Positions 48,193-61,885 of a stretch of DNA of 64,000 bases are shown here, piece after piece. Position 1 is the stretch's first letter. The number at the start of each line of letters is the position of its first letter. The position numbers and the translations under genes were made by a program. Source of the stretch: Adiantum capillus-veneris (taxonomy: Eukaryota > Streptophyta > Polypodiopsida > Polypodiales > Pteridaceae); NCBI GenBank assembly GCA_014529385.2, contig CM043962.1, positions 51,183,405-51,247,404 on the forward strand, written 5' to 3'. A model generated the notes under the pieces. It saw only the letters and a list, made by a program, of their open reading frames with translations. It was not told where the DNA came from and did not search any database.

Positions 48193-48735
48193 AGAAGAAG
48201 CTTTATCTTTTTGGATATATTTTGCTACAGATAGTTCTTTTAGAGTGATACTTAATGCTTTTCAATTGCGTTCTCTGCTTGTGTATGTCACAAAAAAGTA
48301 GGTGGACCAAGTTGTCAAATCATTCCAAGCAAATTCTTTCATAGGTGTTCAAAATATTCTAATGAGGTTCTTAATTGTTTAAGGTCCCTGCAACCAATGT
48401 TAGATTGTAGTATGTGCTCAATATTTTTGTTTGTTTTGACATCTTTAGCGCAAACTAGCCTATTATTTAATGTAGCTTTCTGTAAGCGTAACCATGTTGA
48501 TGAGAAGATTTGATGTATCATTATTTTTATTATTTTGAAAGAAATATTAGTGATATGATTGGCAAATTGTTGACCGTGATTAGTTAGTTCCCATTGGCAA
48601 AATTCTGGTATAAGTAGTGATATATATTTGAAGGTTTATGACGCTCTTTTCCATAGAACAAAGTAGGAAAGTTTAATTCCTCACAGTCATTGTCTACAAA
48701 AAGACCAAGCGGTTGCTTTCCTTTACATGGAGCAA
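48193..48735 (-). pseudogene. Rep domain, first part
   Basis: The minus strand has PLGLFVDNDCEELNFPTLFYG (in frame pieces, 48735-48660), WELTNHGQQFANH, QKATLNNRLVCAKDV and GCRDLKQLRTSLEYFEHL (48450-48350), then after a shift KNLLGMI and QLGPPTF (48340-48290). These fit the stretch that precedes the HUH motif in Helitron replication proteins. The domain is then cut by the TTAA element at 48192. Confidence 0.65.
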
Positions 48736-48738
48736 TTG

Positions 48739-49971
48739 TTAGAACTTTTGATAGAACATCAAAAAAGTCGTTTGGGTGTGAAGAAGGCTATTTGTATTTA
48801 ATTCCACTGCGTCTTCTTCTAACTCCTTATTGATTTCAAAATCGTTATTGCCGTGTTTAGTTCTTTCCTTCAAAGCAAGGAACTGTAATACTTGTTTTTC
48901 AGATTCTAGAGAGTGGTTCTCTGCCTGTTTCTTAAACTCTCTTTCCATTTGACTAAATACTATTTAATCAACTTCTATTTTATGTTTTTTTAATATAATG
49001 GTGTGTTTACCAGATCATGCATTGCATTGACAGTGAGTAGAGGTTGAATATGTCCAATACTAATTTCCTTTTGATTGCATCTCCTATTGTCATATGCTCC
49101 AACGCTAAGCATGGTAGAATCCTTTATATTTTATCTATTGTCGGTGGAATGTTTATTATGCTTATTTTGAGTAAATTTTGACCATAATGTAAATATTGAT
49201 GTATTTGTGCAAATGTGTTTCTTGGTACAACTAGACGTTCTTCTAATTCATTAAGTACTGAAACTGATTTCTTCATTTATTGTTATTAAAAATCGAGATA
49301 TAAAATTTGGAAGTTTCTTTTTTGCAATAACTCATGCAGTTATTGCATAATTTCAATTTTGCCTCTTTGTTTCCTTCATTAATTTTGATAGTTGTTTCAT
49401 GCTCAATAAATTTTATTTGGTATGAGCATTTGGAAGTAAGTTGACCTTTTAAAAATAGGTGTTGACAACATACACAAAGTTCTGAAAGAGTTTGTTGAGA
49501 ATGTCGTAAGACTTGTCTTACTGCTAATTCTATTATGGAGTCATTGTCGTTCTCTGGAATAATTAATGTTTTATTTTCTTGCTTTTTTAAAAGTGAATAA
49601 GCAAGTGATATCTTATTTTTTTGTGATACTCTTGTAGCAAGTGAAATTTCTTTATGAAATTAGAGGATGTTTCAGCTGAGCCTGTTTTCTTCATGCAATT
49701 CTAACAAAAAATGTTCCATTTGCTTATTCCAAGTTAAAAGATTAGGTCTTTGAGAAGAACCTCAAGTTAATATTGGTTGTTTTAGCTCTTCATCAATCTT
49801 GTGTTTCTTTAAAACATTTGTGAGTCTATTGATAACAGTCGTTGTTACAATTTGTATTTGTAGATTTTGTTGTAAAAAAAGTCCAAAAAATTGTTTTCTA
49901 TCTAGGTTTTTATGTGTGAAAAATAACTCCATTAGTTTATTTTCTAATGCTACGGTCCACTCTATGTACAC
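48739..49971 (-). pseudogene. N-terminal region with cysteine-rich finger
   Basis: Between the OTU-like domains and the Rep the minus strand holds charged helical stretches (49762-49971; 48739-48948 EREFKKQAENHSLESEKQ) and a Cys-rich part: ELCVCCQHLFLKGQL (49490-49450) and KLCNNCMSYCKKE (49352-49318). The paired Cys resemble the zinc-finger segment ahead of Rep in many Helitrons. Several frames and stops are involved, so only the order is reliable. Confidence 0.5.
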
Positions 49972-50216
49972 TCTCTTTTTCTAAGTGTATTCTTTTGCTT
50001 TGTTTTTCATACTTGTTTGAGCTTCTATAGTATTGTTTGCATTTACTTTGGTTTTTGGCAACGCTCTGATGACCTCAATAGGAGGCTCGTGGTGTCCATC
50101 TTTTCCATATTCATAATGAAAAAGTAAGTTTAAATTTAACTTATTTGTTTCCAAAATTTATGTTATAGATTATTCTTTTTGAGGATGATCAGCTCCAAAC
50201 ATTTATACTTAGTTGT

Positions 50217-50513
50217 GTGCCTTGTGCTAGCCACTATAAAATTAGTGCATCTTTCCATAGTCCTTCCGATGTTGCTGGTAGTAGCATCAATTGGATATAT
50301 TGCTCAAAGCTATTGACATTATGGGTCTCACATAGAAATTGTATGTCCAAGTGGATGCCCATTGTTTCTCTAGCTGTCAAATTGTTCCAATTCAAGTTTT
50401 TGAGTAACTCAAATACTTCGATTTTTCTTAAATTGTGGCTTATAATTTTGTTGTGTAGAAAATATGCTATACTATCAAATAGACAATCACCAACAATGTA
50501 GTCAAATGATTCA
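50217..50513 (-). pseudogene. OTU-like cysteine protease domain, copy 1
   Basis: Minus frame: YIVGDCLFDSIAYFL (50500-50455), NLRKIEVFELLKNL, FEQYIQLMLLPATSEGLW and DALIL, then WLAQGTQLSINVWS after one stop (50225). The GDCLFDS core with Cys, the following LR helix, and the late W.DALIL..LA...I.V strand follow the order of OTU-family proteases. OTU domains are known in some Helitrons and other mobile elements. A catalytic His is not assigned. Confidence 0.6.
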
Positions 50514-50767
50514 AAAACTTGGAAACCATGAATACTATGAGTGTTTAGTCTTTTGGAGGCGTGTTGAAAATGCCTGAATTGAACATTTCTTTGAAAAGGA
50601 CAAGTGGTTTAAAAAGTCCAGCATTTGTTATTCGATCATCATATATAATATGTAATCTATCTCTTGATTCAGAAAACTATGGGATATATGGTTTTAAACC
50701 TGATTTGGGCCAAAGTGTCACACATTTTTAAAGGCGTGCAAACCAAAAAAATACAAAAAGGATCTCT

Positions 50768-51090
50768 TTAAGGACCACCATCAGCAGCTGGTAGTTGCAT
50801 TTGTTGAGTATATTCATTTAGAGAGTGAATCTTGTGCAAATTAACTAGATTATCAAGGCATAAAAAAGTGTGTAAATGTTGAAGCGCATGATGATCATTT
50901 TGATTTATAGCATGCATGAAATCTAGAACAATCATATTTCTCAATGTAGATGGTGGTAACAAGTTCTATAACCAGTAGCTAAATGTGTCAAACAAACAAT
51001 CTCCGAGAACATATACATAATCTTTTAGAACTTGCAATGTGCTATTGTCAAGAGGAATCTCAATATGTAAAGAGTTTCTATTATCCAATG
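50768..51090 (-). pseudogene. OTU-like domain, copy 2 (tandem duplicate)
   Basis: Minus frame: LDNSTLQVLKDYVYV, LGDCLFDTFSYWL (51005-50968), a stop, then TLRNMIVLDFMHAINQ, NLHKIHSLNEYTQQMQ and LPAADGGP (50770). It aligns with copy 1 along its length (GDCLFD, LR.......F, N..S..EY.Q.M.LPA), with diverged sequence. It lies 250 bp upstream of copy 1 in coding direction. Confidence 0.58.
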
Positions 51091-53967
<2,877 letters not shown>

Positions 53968-54271
53968 GCAAGAGAACAAAATCACTTTCATCCACATCAT
54001 CAATTCTACCTCTTGAGCAGCTTCTGCTCAAGAGGCACCGCATACCTAGCTACGTACGATTGGGGGGCAGGGGACTGCTGGCCCGGTGGGGGGGCTGCCG
54101 GTCCCCCTGCCCCCAATTGTACCTAGCTAGGTATGCGGTGCCTCCCTCACATAAGCTCATGATGTTGAGTTAAGTCACAATGTGGGAATTATTGTGAGAA
54201 TTTGTCCATAATTCCTTTGCAAGAGAACAAAATCACTTTCATCCACATCATCAAGTCTACCTCTTGAGCAG
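53968..54271. repeat. 53-bp direct repeats around foldback copy 2
   Basis: 53968-54020 and 54219-54271 are identical except one base (GCAAGAGAACAAAATCACTT.. to ..TCTTGAGCAG). Between them lies a 198-bp insert with the hairpin: AGAGGCACCGCATACCTAGC (54030-54049) pairs with its inverse ending GGTGCCTC (54144). The GC-rich loop is longer than in copy 1. The tail TAAGTCACAATGTGGGAATT is shared with copy 1 (42329-42461). Confidence 0.88.
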
Positions 54272-54587
54272 CCGCACATGCCCGTTTTGCCACATTGTTC
54301 TGTCGGCTATTCTGAAGTGTGGCACTGATGCTTGGGTTGATTTACGATGGAGATATGAAATCCTGTGACCAAACAGCTTGAGTAGCCTAGCACATTTGGC
54401 ATTGTCCTTGAGGAAACAAACTAAACAAAAATATATTCCTTGCATGGAAGGTAAGTTTACCCCAAATTTAATGCACGACAGCCCTAGTACTCAAATTGTC
54501 GCTCTCCTTCTCATACAGCAGTAACAAAATCCATGCCCCTGCTAGCTATGCTCCTCTGTCGCCTCTTTCTCATTGCAATCTAAAAAC

Positions 54588-54715
54588 ATCTACATACAAA
54601 CAATATAGGGGAGAATAGGCATCCTTGTTTCACTCCAACAGTAGAGTGGATATGCTCAGATAACCCCTCAAAAGCATGAACCTGCCCCGCGATTGTCTTC
54701 TACAAAGCCATGACT
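54588..54715 (-). pseudogene. LINE reverse-transcriptase fragment
   Basis: The minus strand reads KTIAGQVHAFEGLSEHIHST then VGVKQGCLFSPILF. GVKQGCxxSP.LF is a highly conserved RT motif of non-LTR elements. Only about 40 codons are recognisable, so it is a short relic. It directly follows the PPR-like relic. Confidence 0.6.
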
Positions 54716-54829
54716 CCCCAAATCAACTATGTGAACACTTCCATCCCCTGTAGTCTTTGCGTTGGTCGAGCTTTGGGAACCGTATCACTTGACGTACATG
54801 TCAGCCAAGGCATTTCCAAGCACAACGTC

Positions 54830-55200
54830 TTTTTCAACAACTCCTGACCAAGAATATCATCAAAAAAAGTTTCCCATGTGAGCATATGGTATAATGCCAC
54901 GTGCATTCAGGAGTAAGCATAGCCTTCGAGACCAAATTTTAGGTAGTTTAATCGAGAGAGACGCCCTCACTTTGCATCTGCCAAAAATAGCCCAGAGCTT
55001 CCTGGGCCTTCCCCTGTTTTCACATATCCTGCACTCAATGAGTTCCAAGAGTGGACATTCCATACAAGGTTCTCCTCAACAACCCCTGACCATCTCAGCA
55101 TTTTCCAAATTGTCACATGCCGTCAAGATGCAAGTGCAGGTGACTTTATTTGGAGAGATGCACTTGCTTCGCATCAGCTGGATGCATTGCCATCTAAGCC
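54830..55200 (-). pseudogene. PPR-protein relic
   Basis: In two minus frames: NVHSWNSLSAGYVK, then after a one-base shift KQGKAQEALGYFWQMQSEGV, then VVEKDVVLGNALADMYVK (54830-54780). WNxLxxGYVKxGxxxEALxxFxxMQxEGV and DVVLGNALxDMYxK are the signature of pentatricopeptide repeats (RNA-binding proteins of plant organelles). Frames, stops and short length show a pseudogene fragment. It may have been copied next to a LINE RT relic. Confidence 0.6.
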
Positions 55201-56050
55201 GGATCTAGATGATCAAGGCAATGTAACTTGCCTAATGTATGGCATTACTGGAAATTCAACAATGGATTGTGTATTGGCAAGTTTGTCAACTGGCAGTAGA
55301 CTGTTTGGGACTGGCATGCCCAATAGCAGCTGGTAATATTTCTGGATCATTTCTGACATTCCTTGGAGTTAGGAGGCTTCATCTTGCGAAGCATTCAACA
55401 CTCGAGAGTCTGTAATTACAATCATAAGCACCCACAGTAACAACCCTCTTTCATTCGTAGAAGAAAGTATGGAGCGTGCTCTCTTTTTGGTTGACTCATG
55501 CTCTCTTTCCCATCTCACTGTTCTCCACACTCATTGACGTTGGATATTGTCACAAACGGGAGTGTACAGGAATAATCAACAAGCTGAAAATAAATTATCT
55601 TTCAACTCAAAAGAGATGAGGGAGAATATCGACACTCTATTTGGGACCACAAGATGGACTGGTCCCCCCCTTAAGAAGAATCTTTATTAGGGAGAATCTT
55701 TTTACAAGCACAAGAACCAGAATACCCCTCCATGCGAGAAATTCCTGAGAGACAAGCTCTCAACACTGTTTTCGTATGTACCTAGTGTTGTACCTAGAGC
55801 GTGAAGCCCTACAAACCGTTCTTGATTTTGTTCCCAGAATCTTTGAGCATAGGATGAGTCCTCTTTGCTCCTTCTCCATGAGGGAATACCTGCAAAAGTA
55901 CAAACACAAAACAACAATTCATTTTGCATAATCACAATCAGTAGCTGTAAATCTGAGTGCGGGAAGGTGAACTCCAAGTATCGGCGTCTCTTGATTACTT
56001 GCAGACTACCACCAAAAGTGCTCCCTCATGCTAGCGCTGGTGCTGTGTTA
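55201..56050. other. Unassigned stretch
   Basis: No coding signal found. TGTCACAAACGGGAG at 55550 looks like an LTR start but no partner is visible. Confidence 0.3.
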
Positions 56051-56051
56051 T

Positions 56052-56246
<195 letters not shown>

Positions 56247-56532
56247 CTTTTATAGGCTCCCGCACTAGCCAGTGCGGAGCTAGCTGAAATAGGGGCAACC
56301 AGGTAGCATTAGAAGTAGAGGGAGGCAGCGGGTTGTTTTTTGGAGAGCAGAGAGAGATTGAATGGCGTTATTCTAGCTTCAATGCTACCTTCTTTTGTTG
56401 GTGGTTTATTCTAAGTGGGATGCCCACTTATTAAATGGACGATCTGCCATTTTTAAAAAACAATGTGAACTTGTAATAAAAGTGAGTGAGTTGAAAATTG
56501 ATGCTATGCAATCACATTCCAAGCATCCCCAA

Positions 56533-56533
<1 letters not shown>

Positions 56534-56575
<42 letters not shown>
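56534..56575. repeat. (GT)n microsatellite
   Basis: About 21 GT units. Confidence 0.96.
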
Positions 56576-56578
<3 letters not shown>

Positions 56579-56967
56579 AGCTTCTCAGAATCCATCTTTA
56601 TTCTTGTGCTTACGGCTTTATGTGTATTCCTTTTTCCAGTAATGGTTTCTTGTCAAACTAATGGAATATTCCCTTTTTGATGCTTTCGTCATGTTTCTAG
56701 ATCTCTCCTACCAAACTAATGGTTCAACCCCTTCGTGATGCTTAATGTCACCCAACATATGACACATCATGGTTGCCCATTCCTGATGGCCTTTAATAAT
56801 TCCAGTAGATCTACAGTTCCTAACCTTACGATTCAAGTGCAATTCTAGTTTTAATTTATAAAAATTACTATAAAAAAAAAGAAAATAGTCCATTTAGCAA
56901 CATCCCTCTGGCTTCTAAACACTTGCCTCAACTTGTACATATCCTTCCAGAATCTCACGATAAGATG

Positions 56968-58110
56968 CTAATTCCTGCTAGATGATCCATTGAGTTTAAA
57001 CTTTACCAAATACTTCTGTGTAATCTTCCCAGACTTGAGTGGCCGCTCCTGATGATGAATAATCGGCTTTGATTGAAGTATTTCTTTCGTTTCCTCAACC
57101 TCAAGAGGTTCCCTAGCAATAGGCTGACTTGGAGGCGGTCCCACATACGGTCGGAGCAACCTAGCATGGAAAACATTGTGAATCTTTCAATTAGATGGTT
57201 GATCTAATCAGAACGTCACGTCGTTCATTTGGTCAATTATCTTAAACGATCCATAGTAACGATTCAAAAATTTTACCACTTTCCTTCTATGAGTCGCTTG
57301 TTTCTTGACTGTTTCCTTCTCAAACTTGAGTAAGACTAATTGACCGACTATTAAGTCGTCCACATTCCTTTTGTGCTTGTCCGCAAATTTCTTATGTTTT
57401 TCCTGAAAACGTAAAACGACTCTCTTAACTTGCCCGTAGGCCGTGTCCAATCCCGAACAAATTCACTCACTACAAAAATCTTATCCTTCGTTACAAGGAT
57501 CTCAAAAGGTAATTTATCCGTAGACAAATGTACGATATTGTTATACATATACTCGACACGAGACAAATACTTCTCCCAGCCACACTGTCTTTTTGACACA
57601 TAAGATTTCAAAATATCAAATACAATGGAGTTTGCGATCTCACTCAGCCCATCCGTTTGAGGATGATATGTAGAAGAAAAATTCAACTTCGGGCCAAGAT
57701 TACCAAACAAAGCACGCCAAAAGTTTCTGGTCATGCGAGGATCTCGATCACTCACAATAGACTTGGGCATCCTATGATGCTTAAAGATTTGTGCTAGAAA
57801 AATCCTAGCCATATGATCCTCTTTGATTGTTTTTTTTACTGGAGTAATGTGAGCTTGCTTGCTAAATGTTTCCACTATGGTCCAGATTGCATCATTTCGA
57901 GTCCAAGTCTTTGGGAGATCCATAATAAAATTCACTGGCAATACTCTCCCAGGGTTGATCGAGCATAGGCAAAGATTGGAGTAACCCAGGCATTTTATGT
58001 CGATCGTACTTTACCTTTTGGCAAACCAAATATTCTATGGCATATTGATCAATGTCTGCTTTAAGGCTTGGCCACAAGAAATACCTTTCCAATGCTTAAG
58101 TTGTAAGGGA
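56968..58110 (-). pseudogene. Integrase and chromodomain-like tail of gypsy element K
   Basis: The minus frames give the linker FLWPSLKADIDQY..CQKVKYDRHK (58092-57990), the core with NFIMDLPKT, IVETFSKQAH, SIVSDRDPRM and YHPQTDGLSEIANS (57940-57610), and the GPY/F-like RYYGSFKIIDQMNDV (57260-57215). The tail has HHQERPLKSGKI and KYLVKFK (57060-57000), the first part of a chromodomain. The first catalytic Asp, usual before FIMDLP, appears as Asn. Frames overlap and shift at about 57430, 57940 and 57190. Confidence 0.85.
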
Positions 58111-58428
58111 AATTCCCTGATGACCCGCATAGAGTGAAGTACGTGCTTCTTCCATGATTTTCTTCCTCAATGATACTACCATGCAAATTGCTTGGTGGTG
58201 GTAGAGGTAACCATCACAAATGGAATAGGGATATTGCTCCGTTCTGTGACTTACTCTAGATAGAGGAGAAGTCTAGGCCATTCATATACAAATCTGGAAG
58301 TGTTTCCAATTCTTGATGATATACGAAAGTAACTGCGGGATGTCTAGACAATGCGTCTGCAGCCACATTCTTACTCCCACATGTAAGAAGGATCTAGAAG
58401 TGAAACATGGACAAAAATTTAACCCATC

Positions 58429-59600
58429 TCATTTGCTTCTCATATAATTTACGTTGCATAAGGAAATACCGCAAACTTTGATAAACACTTTTATCCCAAA
58501 ATCCTCTCCTAGAAGGTAATGCTTCCAGGTAGACAATGCGTGAATCACAAACATAAGATCCTTCTCATAGATTGAGGCATAACATTCTGTATCCTTAAGC
58601 CATCTACATTCATAAGCCACTACATGGGATTCTTGGTTAATCACTTCACTGAAGGCAATCACCTAAAGCATCACAGTGAACTTCGAATGGTTTCCTTAAG
58701 TCTGGCACTATCAAAATAGGTTCATGGATTAATAGATACTTTAGCCCTATCAAAGGCATCTTTTTGTCTTGATACCCATTTGAAAGGTATCGTAGTGAGA
58801 GTGGGCCAATCTTGTACAACCTGGATCTTTGCGGGATCCATACTCACTTGGTTGTGTGAGACTATATGGCCGAGAGTGTATCTCACTGAGAAAGAACTCA
58901 CTCTTATTTGCATTCACATGCAACTCATGTTTTTGCAATTTTTGAGGTACTAAGTCCAAGTGCTTCCAATGTTCCTCCTCAGTCTTCAAAAAGAGGAGTA
59001 TGTCATCAAAGAACACTCCTATAAAAGCTCCCTATGGGCTGAAAATTTGATCCATCATTTGATTGAATGTGGCAGGAGCATTGGTCAAGCCGTAAGGCAT
59101 TACCAAAAATTCATAAAGTCCAAAGTTTGTGCAAAAGGCAGTCTTATGGATATCCTCAGGGGCTATGCATATCTGATGATACCTGCTCTTTAAGTCAATG
59201 CAACGAAAGATGCTTGCACCCTATAGTTTATTGAGAATATCAATAAACGGAGGAATTGAAAAGCAATTCTTGATAGTGATTTTGTTTAAAGATCGGTAAT
59301 TTATGCACATTCAAAACGTGTCGTATTTCTTTTGTACTAGTAATATTGGAGAGCAGTAAGGCAAAGTACTTGTTTGTACTAGACCTTTTTCCAGAAGCTC
59401 GTTGACTTGCTTCAAAATATCCTCTTGATAAGCAAAACTTACCCTATAAAGGGGGTTGGTTCGGGGGAGAGCTACCTGGTACAAGATCAATTCGATGATT
59501 TTTTGGACGTTCCGAAGGTAGCTTGTTCGGCAGAGTATCCGTGAAACAATCTTTTTACTTTTCAAGAAATTGAGAACATTTGATTTCCAGACTAGAGAGC
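58429..59600 (-). pseudogene. Reverse transcriptase-RNase H of element K
   Basis: RT: ELLEKGLVQTSTLPYCSPIL (59420-59360), a broken middle part in other frames, and MFFDDILLFLKTEEEH (59016-58970) with the catalytic DD. Then the connection TLGHIVSHNQVSMDPAKIQ (58880-58830) and RNase H: SHVVAYECRWL and IYEKDLMFVIHALSTWKHYLLG (58640-58500). The last RNase H Asp block (usually TDH) is degraded to IKVFIKV. Many frame changes. Same gene order as element A, but a different family by sequence. Confidence 0.85.
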
Positions 59601-59717
59601 GAACCCTCCTTAGTTTAATCTTTTTCTCGTGTGAAAATCAAGTAAGTAGAAACACACTTCTTTATTTCCTTTTTAATGGAGATATGGCTTACAATAAGGA
59701 ATAGCCAATCCCCTGCA

Positions 59718-60116
59718 TCAGCAAAAAGAGAGGGTTTTTTCTACATAATCTGGGACCGATTGCATATGGTAGTGCCATGGCATACCCAAGATGATATCAC
59801 ATCCCTTGATGGGTGCCATAAAAAAGTATTTGCTGTCCTTGTATTCGCCAATCCAAACATTAAGTTGTCCTTGCACGCGAGTTGCATTGGTGGTCAACCC
59901 CTCGAATGCCGTCGATCTTGAAGTGACCGGAGTTCCAAGCTGAGCCAGTGTGAGGCCCAAGCATTCTGCAATTTCTAGTGATATGAAGTTGTACGTCGAT
60001 CCAGGGTCGTAAAGAATCAATACTCGTTGGTTATTCACAGATCCCCAGCCTTTAAGGAGCCGACGCTTCCCTTTTTTGGTTTTTGTATTTCCTTGCACCT
60101 CAAAATTGGAATTCAA
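59718..60116 (-). pseudogene. Protease of element K
   Basis: An open 132-codon minus frame with LILYDPGSTYNFISLEIAE (60030-59975), the DPG catalytic triplet, LNVWIGEY, and DIILGMPWHYHM (59790-59750). The ILGMPW end segment is typical of Ty3/gypsy proteases. It continues the Lys-rich gag end (KTKKGKRRLL). Confidence 0.85.
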
Positions 60117-60890
60117 GCTCGATGGAGTGAATTCCTTCTTTGATTGTTCCTTCTTTTGATTATTTCTTTTTCAAAGATTCTTGTTCATGTTGTTGCTAGC
60201 AAACGGAGTTCATGTGTCCTTATCATCACAATAGAAGCACCTTTCTTTCTCTTTGAAGGTTGTACTTGATTCAATGTGAGTTACTTGAGCCATTGCCGGT
60301 ACTCTCTGGCTTCTTAGGTTGATCCCGGTCCTTTGAAGAGGCTTTTTTCTTTGATCGCAATGGTCATCATAAACAGCTCTTTGCCTTGCATGGTACGTGC
60401 TATGTTCCATCCATTTGGGGGTCCAAGTGCAATGTAGATCCTCGACAATGATTTTCGACTCCCACTCATCCGCTAAAGCGTGTCGTGAGGATATACTTTC
60501 ATGCTCTTTCAAAGCGGTGGTTGAAGGCTTGCTTCAAACTTCCACATCTTTTCCTTGTCGAAAATATTCATGAAAGACATGACTTTTAGAAGAACCGACC
60601 AATACTTGTCAACATAAGATGTGACTTTCTCAAGTTCCTTTTGGGCGAGTGAGTGCCATTCCTTCCGAATGTTTATCTCAAAGTCAAGTGGAAGAAATTG
60701 TTCATAAAATTCAGCTTTGAATTGAGCCCATGTTCTAGCTTATGTAACTTCCAGAATCTTGGCTAACCACCAGTTGCTTGCTGTCTCCTTGAGATGCATC
60801 TCGACATGATGCAACTTGGATTTTTTGGTGAAGTTCTTGTTGGCAAAAGAAACTTCAAACTGACTGATGAAAGATAGTGCCTTGGAGATA
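60117..60890 (-). pseudogene. gag of element K
   Basis: Minus strand: FANKNFTKKSKLHHVEMHLK and ASNWWLAKILEV, ARTWAQFKAEFYEQFLP, LAQKELEKVTSYVDKYW (60860-60600), the order of a retrotransposon Gag core. A knuckle begins CFYCDDK (60245-60225), and after a one-base shift HMNSVC completes C-x2-C-x4-H-x4-C, so the finger itself carries a frameshift. The N-terminus and the 5' LTR are missing; no Met primer site is seen to the right. Confidence 0.8.
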
Positions 60891-61107
60891 TCTATGCACG
60901 TCTATTGCATGTGTCAGAGCGAGGGACTTGCCAAGCACTGTGTGCAAGCTACAGATGGCTGCAAGCACATAACCAAGCTAACCTAGCAAGCTCAAAGAGA
61001 GCAAGGGTGTGTCACTCACCACACTACGCTCGCCATTGTGAAGGATTCCTTGCCGCAAAGAAGAGAGAGCCATCACCGTCAATGCCGCCGCAATGCTCAA
61101 TCACTCT

Positions 61108-61156
<49 letters not shown>

Positions 61157-61171
61157 CGTGCGTGCACGCGT

Positions 61172-61214
<43 letters not shown>

Positions 61215-61648
61215 CGCACATGCACATGCACATGCACAATGGAGAGGAGATGGAGATAGGTCAAGAGCACTCTTCTTTTTAGCATGGACCCTTCAGAATG
61301 AGGGTTTAGGTCACAATGGACCTCTTATAAGGGTTTGGCTCATTCACACATGGGTGCCCACACTTGTCGATCAAAGTAAAAATAATGTCAAATGAGACAT
61401 GTGGCACGCCTCTCATCAATGATCACCCAAGCACTTATCCAAGCACCTATAGGATCAACAAACCCGGCCCATGATTGATAAGGTGTCCGTCATTGATTAA
61501 CATTACCCCCTTCCTAATGTAGACTCCATCCTCAAAAACTAGTGAGGTGAAGCCCGTTTGTTGAGGTGGTAGAGCATCTGGGATAGAATGTGTGTGAAGC
61601 AAAATTGCCATGAGAGTATGCAAGTCGAACTTGTCTGGACAAGGGTTC
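60891..61648. other. Unassigned stretch with CT/CA arrays
   Basis: A CT array (61104-61153) and a CA array (61172-61237) lie here. No coding signal. Confidence 0.5.
61104..61237. repeat. (CT)n and (CA)n microsatellites
   Basis: CT at 61104-61153 and CA with a few GC changes at 61172-61237, separated by an alternating purine-pyrimidine GCGTGCGTGCACGCGTGCAC. Confidence 0.95.
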
Positions 61649-61817
61649 TGTAGGGGCAAGGCCCAAACCTAAGGACTAGGGCGGTCATAGAATACGGCCA
61701 AGGGCCGAGCTAGAATGTGTGGATAGAGGATCCGTCTAGGGCAAGGGGCTAGGAGCCCGCCTATATATTGGGGGGTTGGGAGGAGGATCCTATGGTCTAG
61801 CAACCCTAGTTCTTACA
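61649..61817 (+). mobile_element. Candidate short LTR (element H)
   Basis: TGTAGGGGCAAGG..GTTCTTACA, 169 bp, with a TATA box (CTATATATTG, 61761-61770) about 50 bp from its end and a Met primer site one base after it. A short LTR of this size fits a TRIM-type or copia element. No 3' copy is in the window, so the left end is a guess. Confidence 0.5.
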
Positions 61818-61818
61818 C

Positions 61819-61830
61819 TGGTATCAGAGC
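61819..61830 (+). promoter_or_regulatory. Met-tRNA primer-binding site
   Basis: TGGTATCAGAGC, exact. Confidence 0.8.
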
Positions 61831-61885
61831 TCAGGGGGAGGGAGGAGCTATGGAGGAGGAGGAAGCCTTGCACAGAGGATTGCAT

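Larger units (their letters stand above)
44310..51090 (-). mobile_element. Helitron-like element with Rep, helicase, EEP endonuclease and OTU-like domains (decayed)
   Basis: Reading the minus strand from 51090 down: two OTU-like domains, a charged region, a cysteine-rich finger, the start of a Rep, a 1.3-kb insertion, the HUH motif of the Rep, a PIF1-type helicase and an EEP endonuclease. Rep-helicase fusions define Helitrons; the C-terminal endonuclease marks the Helentron/Helitron2 branch. Most of it is broken by stops and frameshifts, but the last 430 codons are open. The ends of the element are not identified. Confidence 0.8.
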
